Assembly: GCF_003345295.1 (NCBI RefSeq)
Contig: NZ_CP031055.1
Span: 62,001-126,000, forward strand
DNA length: 64,000 nt
Source of the DNA: Vibrio splendidus
GTDB lineage: Bacteria; Pseudomonadota; Gammaproteobacteria; Enterobacterales; Vibrionaceae
Direction of reading: 5' to 3'
Both the position numbers and the translations under genes were made by a program. Under the pieces are notes generated by a model, which was not told the DNA's origin, did no database searches, and saw only the letters and a list, made by a program, of their open reading frames with translations. Positions 1 to 8,216 of the stretch are shown piece by piece. Position 1 is the first letter of the stretch, and each line of letters opens with the position of its first letter.

Positions 1-125
1 ACCCTGAAAATACCGCCTCATCTGGTGTTCAAATTACCATCTCATCCAATAATAGTTCCGACAGAGCTTGGGTTTGTATCAATTCTCAAGGTTTTGTTTA
101 TCCAAGTAATCAGGAATGCCCATGA
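1..125 (+). CDS. mshC: MSHA minor pilin MshC, C-terminal end (partial)
   Basis: An open frame enters from the left edge (first full codon at base 3) and ends at a TGA at 123-125, giving 40 residues that finish in NQECP. The two cysteines (in WVCIN and QECP) suit the C-terminal disulfide loop of a type IV pilin-like protein. The name rests on position: in Vibrio MSHA loci mshC lies directly before mshD, and the stop here overlaps the mshD start as ATGA. The N-terminal prepilin signal lies outside the window, so family membership cannot be shown from the sequence alone. Confidence 0.65.
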   Translation, partial: PENTASSGVQITISSNNSSDRAWVCINSQGFVYPSNQECP

Positions 126-484
126 AGTACGTAAATAGTGGCTTTACGCTTATTGAGTCGATCATTGTTATTGTACTACTTGGTTTTGCAATGCTCGCAT
201 TTTCTACTTTTCTCGCACCACAATCCGCACTTTCTGGGCAAGTGAATTATTCCAACCGAGCCTCAGCATTAGGTCAAAGCATTATGACAGATCTTCTCGC
301 TCGTGATTACGGGTCAGTAAGCTCTGGAACACCTATAGAGCTTGGCAGTACTTACACTAATTTTGATGTGGCGTTGATAGTTACCAACGATACACCGACC
401 ACGTCGATGCAGAAATTTACGCTAACAATTACCGCGAGCAATAATCCCCCTATCACTTTAGTCGCCTTTAAAGGGGAGTATTAA
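122..484 (+). CDS. mshD: MSHA minor pilin MshD, prepilin-type
   Basis: This 120-residue protein begins with a type III (prepilin) signal: a short basic leader, then GFTLIESIIVIVLLGF, with the conserved Glu five residues after the processing site. PilD-type peptidase should cut before the Phe, and the hydrophobic helix then packs into the pilus or pseudopilus in the inner membrane. I chose the ATG at 122 because it forms an ATGA overlap with mshC; an ATG at 116 is also possible and adds two residues. It abuts mshO (TAATG). My memory is that MshD is often longer than this, so a shortened C-terminus is possible. The MshD name comes mainly from locus order. Confidence 0.75.
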   Translation: MKYVNSGFTLIESIIVIVLLGFAMLAFSTFLAPQSALSGQVNYSNRASALGQSIMTDLLARDYGSVSSGTPIELGSTYTNFDVALIVTNDTPTTSMQKFTLTITASNNPPITLVAFKGEY

Positions 485-1206
485 TGAAGGATAAAGGGTT
501 TACTCTAATAGAGATGATTTTGGCTATAGTCGTATCAAGTATTGTGTTGCTTGGTGTTGCGAATTTTACAGAGCTTGGTATGAGGGGCTACTTTGGTTCC
601 GTAGAGCGTTTTCGACTACAAACGGAAGCTAGGTTTGTATTGGAAAAGCTTTCTCGTGAAGTGAGGCATGCTGTACCTAATTTGTTTCCAGCTTCAGTGA
701 GTAGCGGTTGTGTATCATTCTATCCAATTGTTGATTCAGGTTTTTATGCCATTTCTGGAGCTGATATTAACTTCTTGGTTAGTGATACCGGAGCAACGAG
801 TAGCTCATTACAATCCATGTCATTAGTAATAAACCCGACGCGTCCTCACACTGATATCAACGAATTAAACAATATATATCCTCTTAACAATGTTACTCCT
901 CCTAGTGTATCTGCCGCCTATTTTTCTATTCCAAATGGTGCTAACACTCTTATCAGTGAATCTGTAGGCAAAAGGCACTACATTTTTGACTCGAATAACC
1001 TTGTGGAATATTGCTTTGCGAATAGTAATTTACTAACTCGTAATGGTGTCACAATAAGCGATCGAGTTATGAGTGAGAATAGTACCCTGAGTTATCAGCC
1101 TGCGGATGTTCAGAGTAATGGTGTTGTTGAGTTGATTCTCGAGTTTGCAGAAAATAATGAGTCCACAGTGTTTGAGCAAGAGATACAGGTGATAAATGTC
1201 CCGTAA
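484..1206 (+). CDS. mshO: MSHA minor pilin MshO, prepilin-type
   Basis: This 240-residue protein starts MKDKGFTLIEMILAIVVSSI, a classical prepilin leader with Glu+5 and one N-terminal hydrophobic helix. The rest is polar and Ser/Asn-rich, as in PilW/MshO-type minor pilins that prime or cap assembly of the mannose-sensitive haemagglutinin pilus. Its start overlaps the mshD stop by one base and its end overlaps mshP by 11 bases, so translation is probably coupled. The assignment to MshO rather than another minor pilin rests on size and on its place between mshD and mshP. Confidence 0.8.
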   Translation: MKDKGFTLIEMILAIVVSSIVLLGVANFTELGMRGYFGSVERFRLQTEARFVLEKLSREVRHAVPNLFPASVSSGCVSFYPIVDSGFYAISGADINFLVSDTGATSSSLQSMSLVINPTRPHTDINELNNIYPLNNVTPPSVSAAYFSIPNGANTLISESVGKRHYIFDSNNLVEYCFANSNLLTRNGVTISDRVMSENSTLSYQPADVQSNGVVELILEFAENNESTVFEQEIQVINVP

Positions 1207-1639
1207 ATCAACCCAAAAAGGCAGTGCGCTAATCATGGTCATCTTTGTTATCGTAGTGCTTGGTTTCTTAGCAACAAGTTTGAGTCGAACTAGTTGGTCT
1301 GATAATGACTCAAACACCCGAGTGGTGCTAGGCACGCAAGCTTGGTTACTCAGCCATTCTGTTAATGAGTATGTGATGACGCAATTCTATCCCGATCCTG
1401 ACCCACTATCTTCTTCTGCAGTCTCTACGGTTTGTACTGATCCTATGCCTGGACCTGTTATTACGGTGGCAAATGTGATAGTTGCTGAGTCCCCAATGAA
1501 CTGCTCTCTTAACCAGCTACAATGTTCAAATCGGGGAGAGTTAGATGGCTTTGTTTTTTATGTCTTAGAGTCTTCGGTTATTTGCGGTTCTGGTGTGAGC
1601 GAAGTGCAACGTAATCAAGAGCTTTGGGTTAAGGAGTAA
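1196..1639 (+). CDS. mshP: MSHA biogenesis protein MshP (PilX-like)
   Basis: This 147-residue protein has a short leader and one hydrophobic segment (KGSALIMVIFVIVVLGFLA, about residues 8-26) followed by an SxSRTSWSD stretch. That is typical of PilX/MshP proteins, which have a degenerate prepilin signal lacking the usual GFTLIE. It carries several cysteines in its C-terminal half. The start lies inside the end of mshO, and mshQ starts 7 bases after its stop, so it belongs to the msh operon. MshP is thought to act in pilus assembly at the inner membrane. No defect is seen. Confidence 0.8.
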   Translation: MSRKSTQKGSALIMVIFVIVVLGFLATSLSRTSWSDNDSNTRVVLGTQAWLLSHSVNEYVMTQFYPDPDPLSSSAVSTVCTDPMPGPVITVANVIVAESPMNCSLNQLQCSNRGELDGFVFYVLESSVICGSGVSEVQRNQELWVKE

Positions 1640-1646
1640 ACTCTGA

Positions 1647-4600
1647 ATGTTACTTAAACTAAGGTTATCATCTAGACTATTATTAATTGTCTTTCTATTT
1701 ACATCATTTAATGTAGATGCAAAAAAATATGACTTGAATGACTTAAATGATTTTTCTAAGTTATGTAGTGGTTCGGTATCTTATTCATCCTCATTTTACC
1801 CGATGATATATTACTGTAATGGGGTTTTTTCATCAAAAAATGATGATGTGAATGCTAATAGTGGGTCTACAATTCTCGCATATGGTGGTTATAATTTAGA
1901 CGGGACCAATATTGGCTCTAATGGATCAAACATAACTCTAAAATCAAGTACGTGGAATAGTAATAGCAATATAGAAAAATCTATAATTCATGGTAATTTG
2001 AATCTACATACGGCTTTAACATTATCAGATACTTATGTTGATGGGTATGTTAAAAATAATGTATACATGAGTATTTTTATTTCTGATGATAGTCATATCG
2101 CTGGTTATGTTGAATCTTGGTTTAATATAACAGTAGAAGGTTCAGATATTAAGGGTGACGTTAGAAATAATTCAAATAGTTCAATCTATATCCATGAAGG
2201 ATCTAGTGTTAATGGTAAAGTCAATGCTGGAACATCTGTTACTATACTTGACTCAATCATAAAAGGTGACGTTAAAAATAGAAGTAATAATAATATTTAT
2301 ATTGGTGATAATTCCGAGGTTCGTGGATCCATTGATGCCGGTTCATCAATTACAGTAGATGGCTCAATTATAAAAGGTGACGTTAAAAATAGAAGTAATA
2401 ATAATATTTATATTAGTGACGATTCTGAAATTCGTGGATCCATTGATGCTGGTTCATCAATTACAGTAAATGACTCATTGGTGACAGGTAATATTTCAAA
2501 TAGAAGTGACAATCATGTCTATATTGAGAGTTCATCTAAAGTTGAAGGTAATATTATAGGTCGAGGGGAGTTGTTTTTAAGAGACTCAGAGGTCTTAGGT
2601 GATATTCAAAGCCTCTTGCAGGATATCAATTTAGATAATGCAACGGTTCATGGGAACGCAACAGCTGCGAATAATAATTGGGCAACAGTTTATTTTCAAG
2701 ATAACAGTGAGGTTTATGGACAATGCTTGTATAGAACAGACCCTATTGATGCGTGCCAACAACGAGGGTTGTCACCGCTAGCACAGTATCATTTTGATAA
2801 GAATTCTTGGGGTGGGGGGAATGTTTTTGATGTTACTGATAGTGCTGGTGGTTTTAATGGTAAAGCAGTAAATCAACCAAATTTGAACCATAATCCTTTT
2901 GAACCAGCTTTAATCAATGATTTTAAGAACTTTGGTACTTGTGGATATGCTCAGTTTAGTAATTCTGACAACTCGTATGTCGAAGTTCAGCATTCTTCAG
3001 AATTATCCTTTGAGGAAGAACTTTCTGTTTCAGTTTGGATTAAGCTAGGTGACCGTTACCCTCAAGGTAGTTCACTTTATACAATTGTAGCAAAAGATAC
3101 AAACTATGAATTTCATATTAATAGTCAAGGGAAAATATATTGGTACTGGTTGCAAAAAAACAATCAAACTAGAACTCTGACTAGTAATATAGTGATTAAA
3201 AAAAATGAATGGTATCATATTGTCATTGACTACAAAGCAAATAGGAAAAATTCTCAAGCAAAGCTTTATATTAATGGGGCTTTAGATAATATTGTCGGAG
3301 ATAATGGAAATAAGAAACTGAAAAAAAACAATGAACCATTAAGAATTGGTAATGATGCTAACTTTTCTACTCGTTCATTTAATGGGTACATTGATGAAAT
3401 TAATGTTTTTAATCGATCTTTAAGTCCTGATGAAGTTAAAGAACTCTACAGTGAACGTCATTTATGTGATCCAATAGATGATAACTTGGTACTCGTAGTT
3501 GAACCCAAGGTTGAATATGTATTGACTTGTGAGGTTGCAGCAGTCGAATTCAAAGTCGTAGATGAGAATGGTAGTGTAATTAGTACCGTTCAGGATAGCT
3601 TCACTGCATCACACACACCAAGTTCGACTGGTAAATGGTGTGAAGATGAGAGCGGGAGTAACTGTTCTACATCTTCGGGGGACTACCAAAGTCACTTTGT
3701 GAATGGGCAAAAAACTTTATACTTATCTTCTTCTAAATTAGATAGTTATGATGTCAGTGGTACTTGGAATGGCGACTTAGAAACTGCCACATCAAAAATT
3801 AGCTTTGTACCTTATAAGTTCGATGTTGATGAGCAGTTTGTTGTGGCTGGCGAGGAGTACGAAGTGACGGCAAAAGTGTCTTCTTGTAATACGCAAGATT
3901 CTTCGTTGTCACAAGATTATGTGGGTACGCCTACTGTGAGTTTAAATATCGTCCAACCAGTGAGCGGTGATGATGCGATAAGCTTACTCGATTACACACC
4001 TGATTTTGAAGTGAGCGATAAAGGAGAGACAACTGATGCATTTTCGATTCAAGAGGCAGGCCAGTTTAAAATAACGTTAACAGACGATAGTTTTGACTGT
4101 AGTGAAATATCAGGTTGTCCTGAAAGTGGTATTGATAAACTTTCAGGTAGTTTCTTGGTGAATTCTCGTCCTTGGCAATTTGCGATCTGTACGGATAATA
4201 ACTCTGATGGAAACAGCAGTAGTGGGGCAGCATTTGTTGCAGCGGGGGAAGAGTTTGACGTGCTTGCTAAACCAATTAGGTTCACGAATGACTCTAGTCA
4301 GCTATGTAACAATAACTTGGTAACACAAAACTATTTGCTTTCTTCAGGTGCAATAGGTGCGAATCATACATTAGATACACCTAGTAATGGTGATGCAGTG
4401 TTAGGTAGTTTAGAACCGAGTAGTCAACTGATTCAATCTAGTTCTGATATTGTTTCTTCTGATAATGGTTATAAATTCAAAAGCTTAAAGTATTCAGAGG
4501 TTGGTAGTATCAACTTTGAAGTGACTGAAAACTCAAACAGCTTTTACGGCAAGATTCTGGGTGGATTTTCTGGAAGTAAATCTATTGGTCGCTTTTACCC

Positions 4601-5555
4601 TAAATATTTCACCACGATAGGTACTCCAATTTGGGATTATCCAGGAAGTGGAGTAAGTGAGCAAAGCTTTGCTTATATGAATCAACCATTCGATGGTGTC
4701 GAATTTGAAGTTGAGGCGTTAAATGCTCTAGGGAACGCGATTACAAATTATGCATCATTTGATACTACGTTAACGGCAGGTTTCTCATTATTTGAACCAA
4801 ATTTTGGTGACCGTTTTAGTATTCCTGTACCAAACAAAGTGTGGACTGTTGCTGATAATAGAAGCATTGGAACTTTTACATTAAGTCAAAGTTCCCCTTC
4901 AACAGACTGTGATTCAGAACTATGCCTCGAAAAGTTACCAACCGCTGATAACTATGAAGATGGCCCTTATAATGGTGCAACAGGGACTGTTACTGATATC
5001 TCAATTACTCATACTGGCTCTGAAGATGATGACCCGGTTACATATCTGAATGAAGAAGGGAGTAGAGATCCTCAACGCCTAACCGAGCAGCCCGATATCC
5101 GCTTTGGTCGAGTGGAGTTAGACGATGTTGGTGGTAATTCAGGTTCAACAATTACTATTCCTCTAAGATCGGAGTATTGGAATGGCAGCCGCTTTGTTCT
5201 TAATGAAGATGATAATGCTACAAACGTCGAAGCTTCTACGAGTGCTAGCGATGTTATTTGGTCAGAAGACGGCAGTGTCATCACGACAGTAACACTCGCT
5301 AATGGCGGGCTTGTATCTGATGGAGAATCTCGTAACCTGACGGCTTCTCAAGGTACAGGTGTAAGCATCCGTGAACAAGTACAGTTGTGGCAAAATATGG
5401 ATGATATTCCATGGCTCAGATACGATTGGGATAGCGATAAAGTTTCTGATGAGGAAAATGGAGAGCAAGATCCCTCCACCGTCGTCACATTTGGCATCTA
5501 CCGCGGTAACGATCGAGTGATCTACCGAGGTGAAAGTGGTTTAACAGGTCAGTAA
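1647..5555 (+). CDS. mshQ: MshQ-like large secreted protein (beta-helix repeats, LamG, DUF6701 region)
   Basis: This 1302-residue protein is the last gene of the msh operon. A signal peptide ends near residue 25 (LLIVFLFTSFNVDA). Residues about 80-340 are built of short beta-rich repeats with a 37-residue period (see repeat entry). Residues about 400-610 resemble a concanavalin-like LamG domain (SFEEELSVSVWIKL, then LYINGALDN and LRIGNDANF). The remaining ~690 residues match the Ig-like C-terminal region typical of MshQ (DUF6701), ending IYRGNDRVIYRGESGLTGQ. The first 1.8 kb is visibly richer in A/T than the C-terminal half, suggesting a variable N-terminal part. The role is unproven: a surface adhesin or pilus-tip accessory is likely. 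Start follows mshP by 7 bases. Confidence 0.8.
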   Translation: MLLKLRLSSRLLLIVFLFTSFNVDAKKYDLNDLNDFSKLCSGSVSYSSSFYPMIYYCNGVFSSKNDDVNANSGSTILAYGGYNLDGTNIGSNGSNITLKSSTWNSNSNIEKSIIHGNLNLHTALTLSDTYVDGYVKNNVYMSIFISDDSHIAGYVESWFNITVEGSDIKGDVRNNSNSSIYIHEGSSVNGKVNAGTSVTILDSIIKGDVKNRSNNNIYIGDNSEVRGSIDAGSSITVDGSIIKGDVKNRSNNNIYISDDSEIRGSIDAGSSITVNDSLVTGNISNRSDNHVYIESSSKVEGNIIGRGELFLRDSEVLGDIQSLLQDINLDNATVHGNATAANNNWATVYFQDNSEVYGQCLYRTDPIDACQQRGLSPLAQYHFDKNSWGGGNVFDVTDSAGGFNGKAVNQPNLNHNPFEPALINDFKNFGTCGYAQFSNSDNSYVEVQHSSELSFEEELSVSVWIKLGDRYPQGSSLYTIVAKDTNYEFHINSQGKIYWYWLQKNNQTRTLTSNIVIKKNEWYHIVIDYKANRKNSQAKLYINGALDNIVGDNGNKKLKKNNEPLRIGNDANFSTRSFNGYIDEINVFNRSLSPDEVKELYSERHLCDPIDDNLVLVVEPKVEYVLTCEVAAVEFKVVDENGSVISTVQDSFTASHTPSSTGKWCEDESGSNCSTSSGDYQSHFVNGQKTLYLSSSKLDSYDVSGTWNGDLETATSKISFVPYKFDVDEQFVVAGEEYEVTAKVSSCNTQDSSLSQDYVGTPTVSLNIVQPVSGDDAISLLDYTPDFEVSDKGETTDAFSIQEAGQFKITLTDDSFDCSEISGCPESGIDKLSGSFLVNSRPWQFAICTDNNSDGNSSSGAAFVAAGEEFDVLAKPIRFTNDSSQLCNNNLVTQNYLLSSGAIGANHTLDTPSNGDAVLGSLEPSSQLIQSSSDIVSSDNGYKFKSLKYSEVGSINFEVTENSNSFYGKILGGFSGSKSIGRFYPKYFTTIGTPIWDYPGSGVSEQSFAYMNQPFDGVEFEVEALNALGNAITNYASFDTTLTAGFSLFEPNFGDRFSIPVPNKVWTVADNRSIGTFTLSQSSPSTDCDSELCLEKLPTADNYEDGPYNGATGTVTDISITHTGSEDDDPVTYLNEEGSRDPQRLTEQPDIRFGRVELDDVGGNSGSTITIPLRSEYWNGSRFVLNEDDNATNVEASTSASDVIWSEDGSVITTVTLANGGLVSDGESRNLTASQGTGVSIREQVQLWQNMDDIPWLRYDWDSDKVSDEENGEQDPSTVVTFGIYRGNDRVIYRGESGLTGQ
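2140..2500 (+). repeat. 111-bp coding repeats inside mshQ (37-residue unit)
   Basis: The motif coding KGDV(K/R)N recurs at 2152, 2263 and 2374, and a diverged version (TGNISN) at 2485, an exact spacing of 111 bp. The copies starting at 2263 and 2374 are nearly identical at DNA level, including the stretch coding RSNNNIYI and the GGATCCATTGATGC segment. The unit (IYI.D.SEVRGSIDAGSSITVDG type) looks like stacked beta-helix rungs. Near-identity of two copies points to recent duplication or gene conversion. Confidence 0.85.
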
Positions 5556-5624
5556 AAATATAATTTTTGCCCCTTAAGTTAGGAATCTGTAAGAAATTGC
5601 GGGTTTCAGTCCATGTTTATACTT

Positions 5625-5653
5625 CAATGCCTTGCCGTGACAGCAAGGCATTG
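5625..5653. other. 11-bp perfect inverted repeat between mshQ and mreB
   Basis: Arms CAATGCCTTGC (5625-5635) and GCAAGGCATTG (5643-5653) flank a 7-base loop, 70 bases after the mshQ stop. It could terminate the msh operon, but the T run is delayed (CAATTTTT about 13 bases later), so it may instead be a regulatory or mRNA-stabilising hairpin ahead of mreB, whose start is 53 bases on. The rest of this spacer shows no clear promoter to me. Confidence 0.6.
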
Positions 5654-5705
5654 GTACATTTAGTGCAATTTTTGTCTTCTAATTCTTGCAGGATGAGCGA
5701 AGAAT

Positions 5706-6749
5706 ATGTTTAAAAAACTTCGTGGCATGTTTTCAAACGACCTATCGATTGATTTAGGTACAGCCAATACCCTTATATATGTAAAAGGCCAAGGCATTGT
5801 TCTTGATGAGCCTTCCGTTGTCGCTATTCGCCAAGATCGTACGGGGTCTGCAAAGAGTGTAGCTGCTGTTGGTCACGCTGCTAAGCAAATGCTTGGTCGT
5901 ACGCCTGGTAACATTTCAGCGATCCGCCCAATGAAAGACGGTGTAATTGCTGACTTTTACGTAACCGAAAAAATGCTTCAGCACTTTATTAAGCAAGTGC
6001 ATGACAACAGTGTGCTTAAACCAAGCCCTCGTGTTTTGGTTTGTGTACCTTGTGGTTCAACTCAGGTTGAGCGTCGTGCTATCCGTGAATCAGCATTAGG
6101 TGCTGGTGCTCGTGAGGTTTACCTAATCGATGAGCCTATGGCTGCTGCGATTGGTGCTGGCCTACGTGTATCTGAGCCAACGGGTTCAATGGTTGTTGAT
6201 ATCGGTGGTGGTACGACTGAAGTTGCGGTTATCTCACTAAACGGTGTGGTTTACTCGTCTTCTGTACGTATCGGTGGTGACCGTTTTGATGAAGCGATCA
6301 TCAACTACGTTCGTCGTAACTACGGCAGCTTGATCGGTGAAGCAACGGCAGAGAAGATCAAACACGAAATCGGTTCAGCTTACCCTGGCGATGAAGTCGA
6401 TGAAATCGAAGTACGTGGTCGTAACCTTGCTGAAGGTGTACCTCGTAGCTTTAGCCTGAACTCAAACGAAATTCTTGAAGCACTTCAAGAGCCGCTATCT
6501 GGCATCGTATCTGCAGTGATGGTTGCACTTGAACAGTGTCCGCCAGAGCTTGCTTCTGATATCTCAGAAAACGGTATGGTACTGACAGGTGGTGGTGCAC
6601 TGCTTAAAGACCTTGATCGTCTGCTTACTGAAGAAACGGGTATCCCTGTTGTTGTGGCAGAAGAGCCATTAACGTGTGTTGCTCTAGGTGGTGGTAAAGC
6701 ACTAGAGATGATCGACATGCACGGCGGCGACCTGTTCAGCGAAGAATAA
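5706..6749 (+). CDS. mreB: Rod shape-determining actin homologue MreB
   Basis: This is a 347-residue bacterial actin, the normal family length, nearly identical to E. coli MreB as I remember it (starts MFKKLRGMFSNDLSIDLGTANT). Actin-fold nucleotide motifs are visible: SIDLGTANT (phosphate 1, about residues 13-21), VVDIGGGTTEVAV (phosphate 2, about 164-176) and VLTGGGALLKDLD (adenosine, about 292-304). It forms membrane-bound filaments that guide lateral wall synthesis together with MreC, MreD and RodZ. It is the first gene of mreBCD, with a 94-base gap before mreC. No anomaly. Confidence 0.98.
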   Translation: MFKKLRGMFSNDLSIDLGTANTLIYVKGQGIVLDEPSVVAIRQDRTGSAKSVAAVGHAAKQMLGRTPGNISAIRPMKDGVIADFYVTEKMLQHFIKQVHDNSVLKPSPRVLVCVPCGSTQVERRAIRESALGAGAREVYLIDEPMAAAIGAGLRVSEPTGSMVVDIGGGTTEVAVISLNGVVYSSSVRIGGDRFDEAIINYVRRNYGSLIGEATAEKIKHEIGSAYPGDEVDEIEVRGRNLAEGVPRSFSLNSNEILEALQEPLSGIVSAVMVALEQCPPELASDISENGMVLTGGGALLKDLDRLLTEETGIPVVVAEEPLTCVALGGGKALEMIDMHGGDLFSEE

Positions 6750-6759
6750 TATCTAGTGT

Positions 6760-6797
6760 TAGGCTCTTTTCTTATCTAGTTTTATGTAAAGAGCCTA
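6760..6797. other. Inverted repeat in the mreB-mreC spacer
   Basis: TAGGCTCTTT (6760-6769) pairs with AAAGAGCCTA (6788-6797) around an 18-base loop. It sits 10 bases after mreB and is followed by degenerate direct repeats around TAGGA(T/C)CAAAT. There is no T run, so it is not a standard terminator. A hairpin here could stabilise the 3' end of mreB mRNA so that MreB is made in excess of MreC and MreD, which is inference. Confidence 0.5.
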
Positions 6798-6843
6798 GGA
6801 CCTTGTCTATAGGATCAAATGTAGCTCTAGGACCAAATATAGA

Positions 6844-7731
6844 ATGAAGCCAATTTTTGGTAGAGGTCCCTCTCTACAATTGCGCCTGTTTTTTGCTGTA
6901 ATTTTATCAGCCAGCCTTATGCTGGCTGATAGTCGTTTAGATGCTTTCTCAAATGTACGCTATCTATTGAACAGCATGGTTGCGCCTATTCAATATGCAG
7001 CCAACTTACCTCGTACTATGTTCGATGGTGTCTACGATCGTTTTAGTACTCGTAAAGGCCTAATCGAATCCAACCATAATATTAAACGAGAAGTCTTGCG
7101 CCTGAAGAGCGAGCTGATTCTGCTTGAGCAATATCAAGAAGAAAACAAGCGCCTCCGTAAGTTGTTAGGGTCTCCGTTTATCCGTGATGAAAAGAAAGTA
7201 GTCACTGAAGTTATGGCGGTAGACACTTCACCATATCGTCATCAAGTTGTGATCGACAAAGGTCAGATTGATGGTGTGTATGAAGGACAACCGGTGATCA
7301 ACGAAAAAGGCATTGTCGGCCAAGTGACTTTTGTTGCTGCTCACAATAGTCGTGTCCTGTTACTGACTGACGCAAACAATGCGATTCCCGTACAAGTTAT
7401 TCGCAACGATATTCGAGTGATCGCTTCGGGCAATGGCATGATTGATGAGATCCAGCTAGAGCACATCCCAACCAGTACCGATATACAAGAAGAAGATCTA
7501 TTGGTGACATCTGGACTCGGTGGAGTATATCCAGAAGGTTACCCAGTCGCCTACGTTACTGCCGTTGATTACGACCCGAAACGTGAGTTTGCCGTTATCA
7601 AAGCGGAGCCTGTAGTTGAGTTCGATAAGCTCAGATACTTGCTGCTAGTATGGCCTGATGAAAACAAACAGATGCAAGCGGATCAATCCAGCATAGAACA
7701 AGCATTGTTAGAGGGCGAAGATGGCCAATAG
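6844..7731 (+). CDS. mreC: Rod shape-determining protein MreC
   Basis: This 295-residue protein has an N-terminal membrane anchor (LRLFFAVILSASLMLADSRL, residues about 13-32). A coiled coil follows (about 75-112, ESNHNIKREVLRLKSELILL.. to ENKRLRKLLG). The periplasmic double beta-barrel domain comes last (GQVTFVAAHNSRVLLLTD and VTSGLGGVYPEGYPVAYV). MreC links the MreB scaffold to PBP2-RodA in the elongasome. It is somewhat shorter than the E. coli protein at its C-terminal tail. Its last 11 bases overlap mreD. Confidence 0.96.
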   Translation: MKPIFGRGPSLQLRLFFAVILSASLMLADSRLDAFSNVRYLLNSMVAPIQYAANLPRTMFDGVYDRFSTRKGLIESNHNIKREVLRLKSELILLEQYQEENKRLRKLLGSPFIRDEKKVVTEVMAVDTSPYRHQVVIDKGQIDGVYEGQPVINEKGIVGQVTFVAAHNSRVLLLTDANNAIPVQVIRNDIRVIASGNGMIDEIQLEHIPTSTDIQEEDLLVTSGLGGVYPEGYPVAYVTAVDYDPKREFAVIKAEPVVEFDKLRYLLLVWPDENKQMQADQSSIEQALLEGEDGQ

Positions 7732-8209
7732 CGTTTTAAGAAGCAAGGTAGTCATTGGCTGCTCATTTTTAGTAGCACTAATTCTGCAAACGATCCCTTG
7801 GCCTGGTAGTTTGGATCTATTTAGACCATCTTGGTTACTACTGGTTACCTGTTACTGGGTTTTGGCTCTACCTCACCGTGTTAACGTGGGTAGCGCTTTG
7901 ATTCTGGGCTTATTGTGGGATTTGTTGATAGGCTCGACGTTAGGTATTCGAGGCATGATGATGGCAATCGTTATGTACATTATTGCGATGAATTTCCTAG
8001 TCATTCGTAATATGGCGCTATGGCAACAAGCGATGATTATTGCCGCGTTAACGGTATTGTTTGAGGTGTTGATCTTCTTTGGTGAATATTTGATCCAAGA
8101 TGTCGTTTTCAATCCATTATCGTTATGGAGCGCATTGATAAACTGTATACTTTGGCCTTGGATGTTTCTATTAATGAGACGCGTACGTCGTCATTGGCAT
8201 GTAAGGTAG
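7721..8209 (+). CDS. mreD: Rod shape-determining membrane protein MreD
   Basis: This 162-residue protein is very hydrophobic, with five or so membrane segments (for example VVIGCSFLVALILQTIPW and AMIIAALTVLFEVLIFFG) and a basic C-terminus (RRVRRHWHVR). The length equals the family norm. It is the third member of the elongasome membrane complex with MreC. The start lies inside the mreC end, and maf starts 7 bases after its stop, so the whole mre-maf-rng run is probably one transcription unit. Confidence 0.95.
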   Translation: MANSVLRSKVVIGCSFLVALILQTIPWPGSLDLFRPSWLLLVTCYWVLALPHRVNVGSALILGLLWDLLIGSTLGIRGMMMAIVMYIIAMNFLVIRNMALWQQAMIIAALTVLFEVLIFFGEYLIQDVVFNPLSLWSALINCILWPWMFLLMRRVRRHWHVR

Positions 8210-8216
8210 AGTGACA

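Noticed and set aside
1033..1335. 100-residue frame opposite the mshO/mshP junction
   Set aside because: Antisense to two overlapping prepilin genes with clear motifs; no supporting signal.
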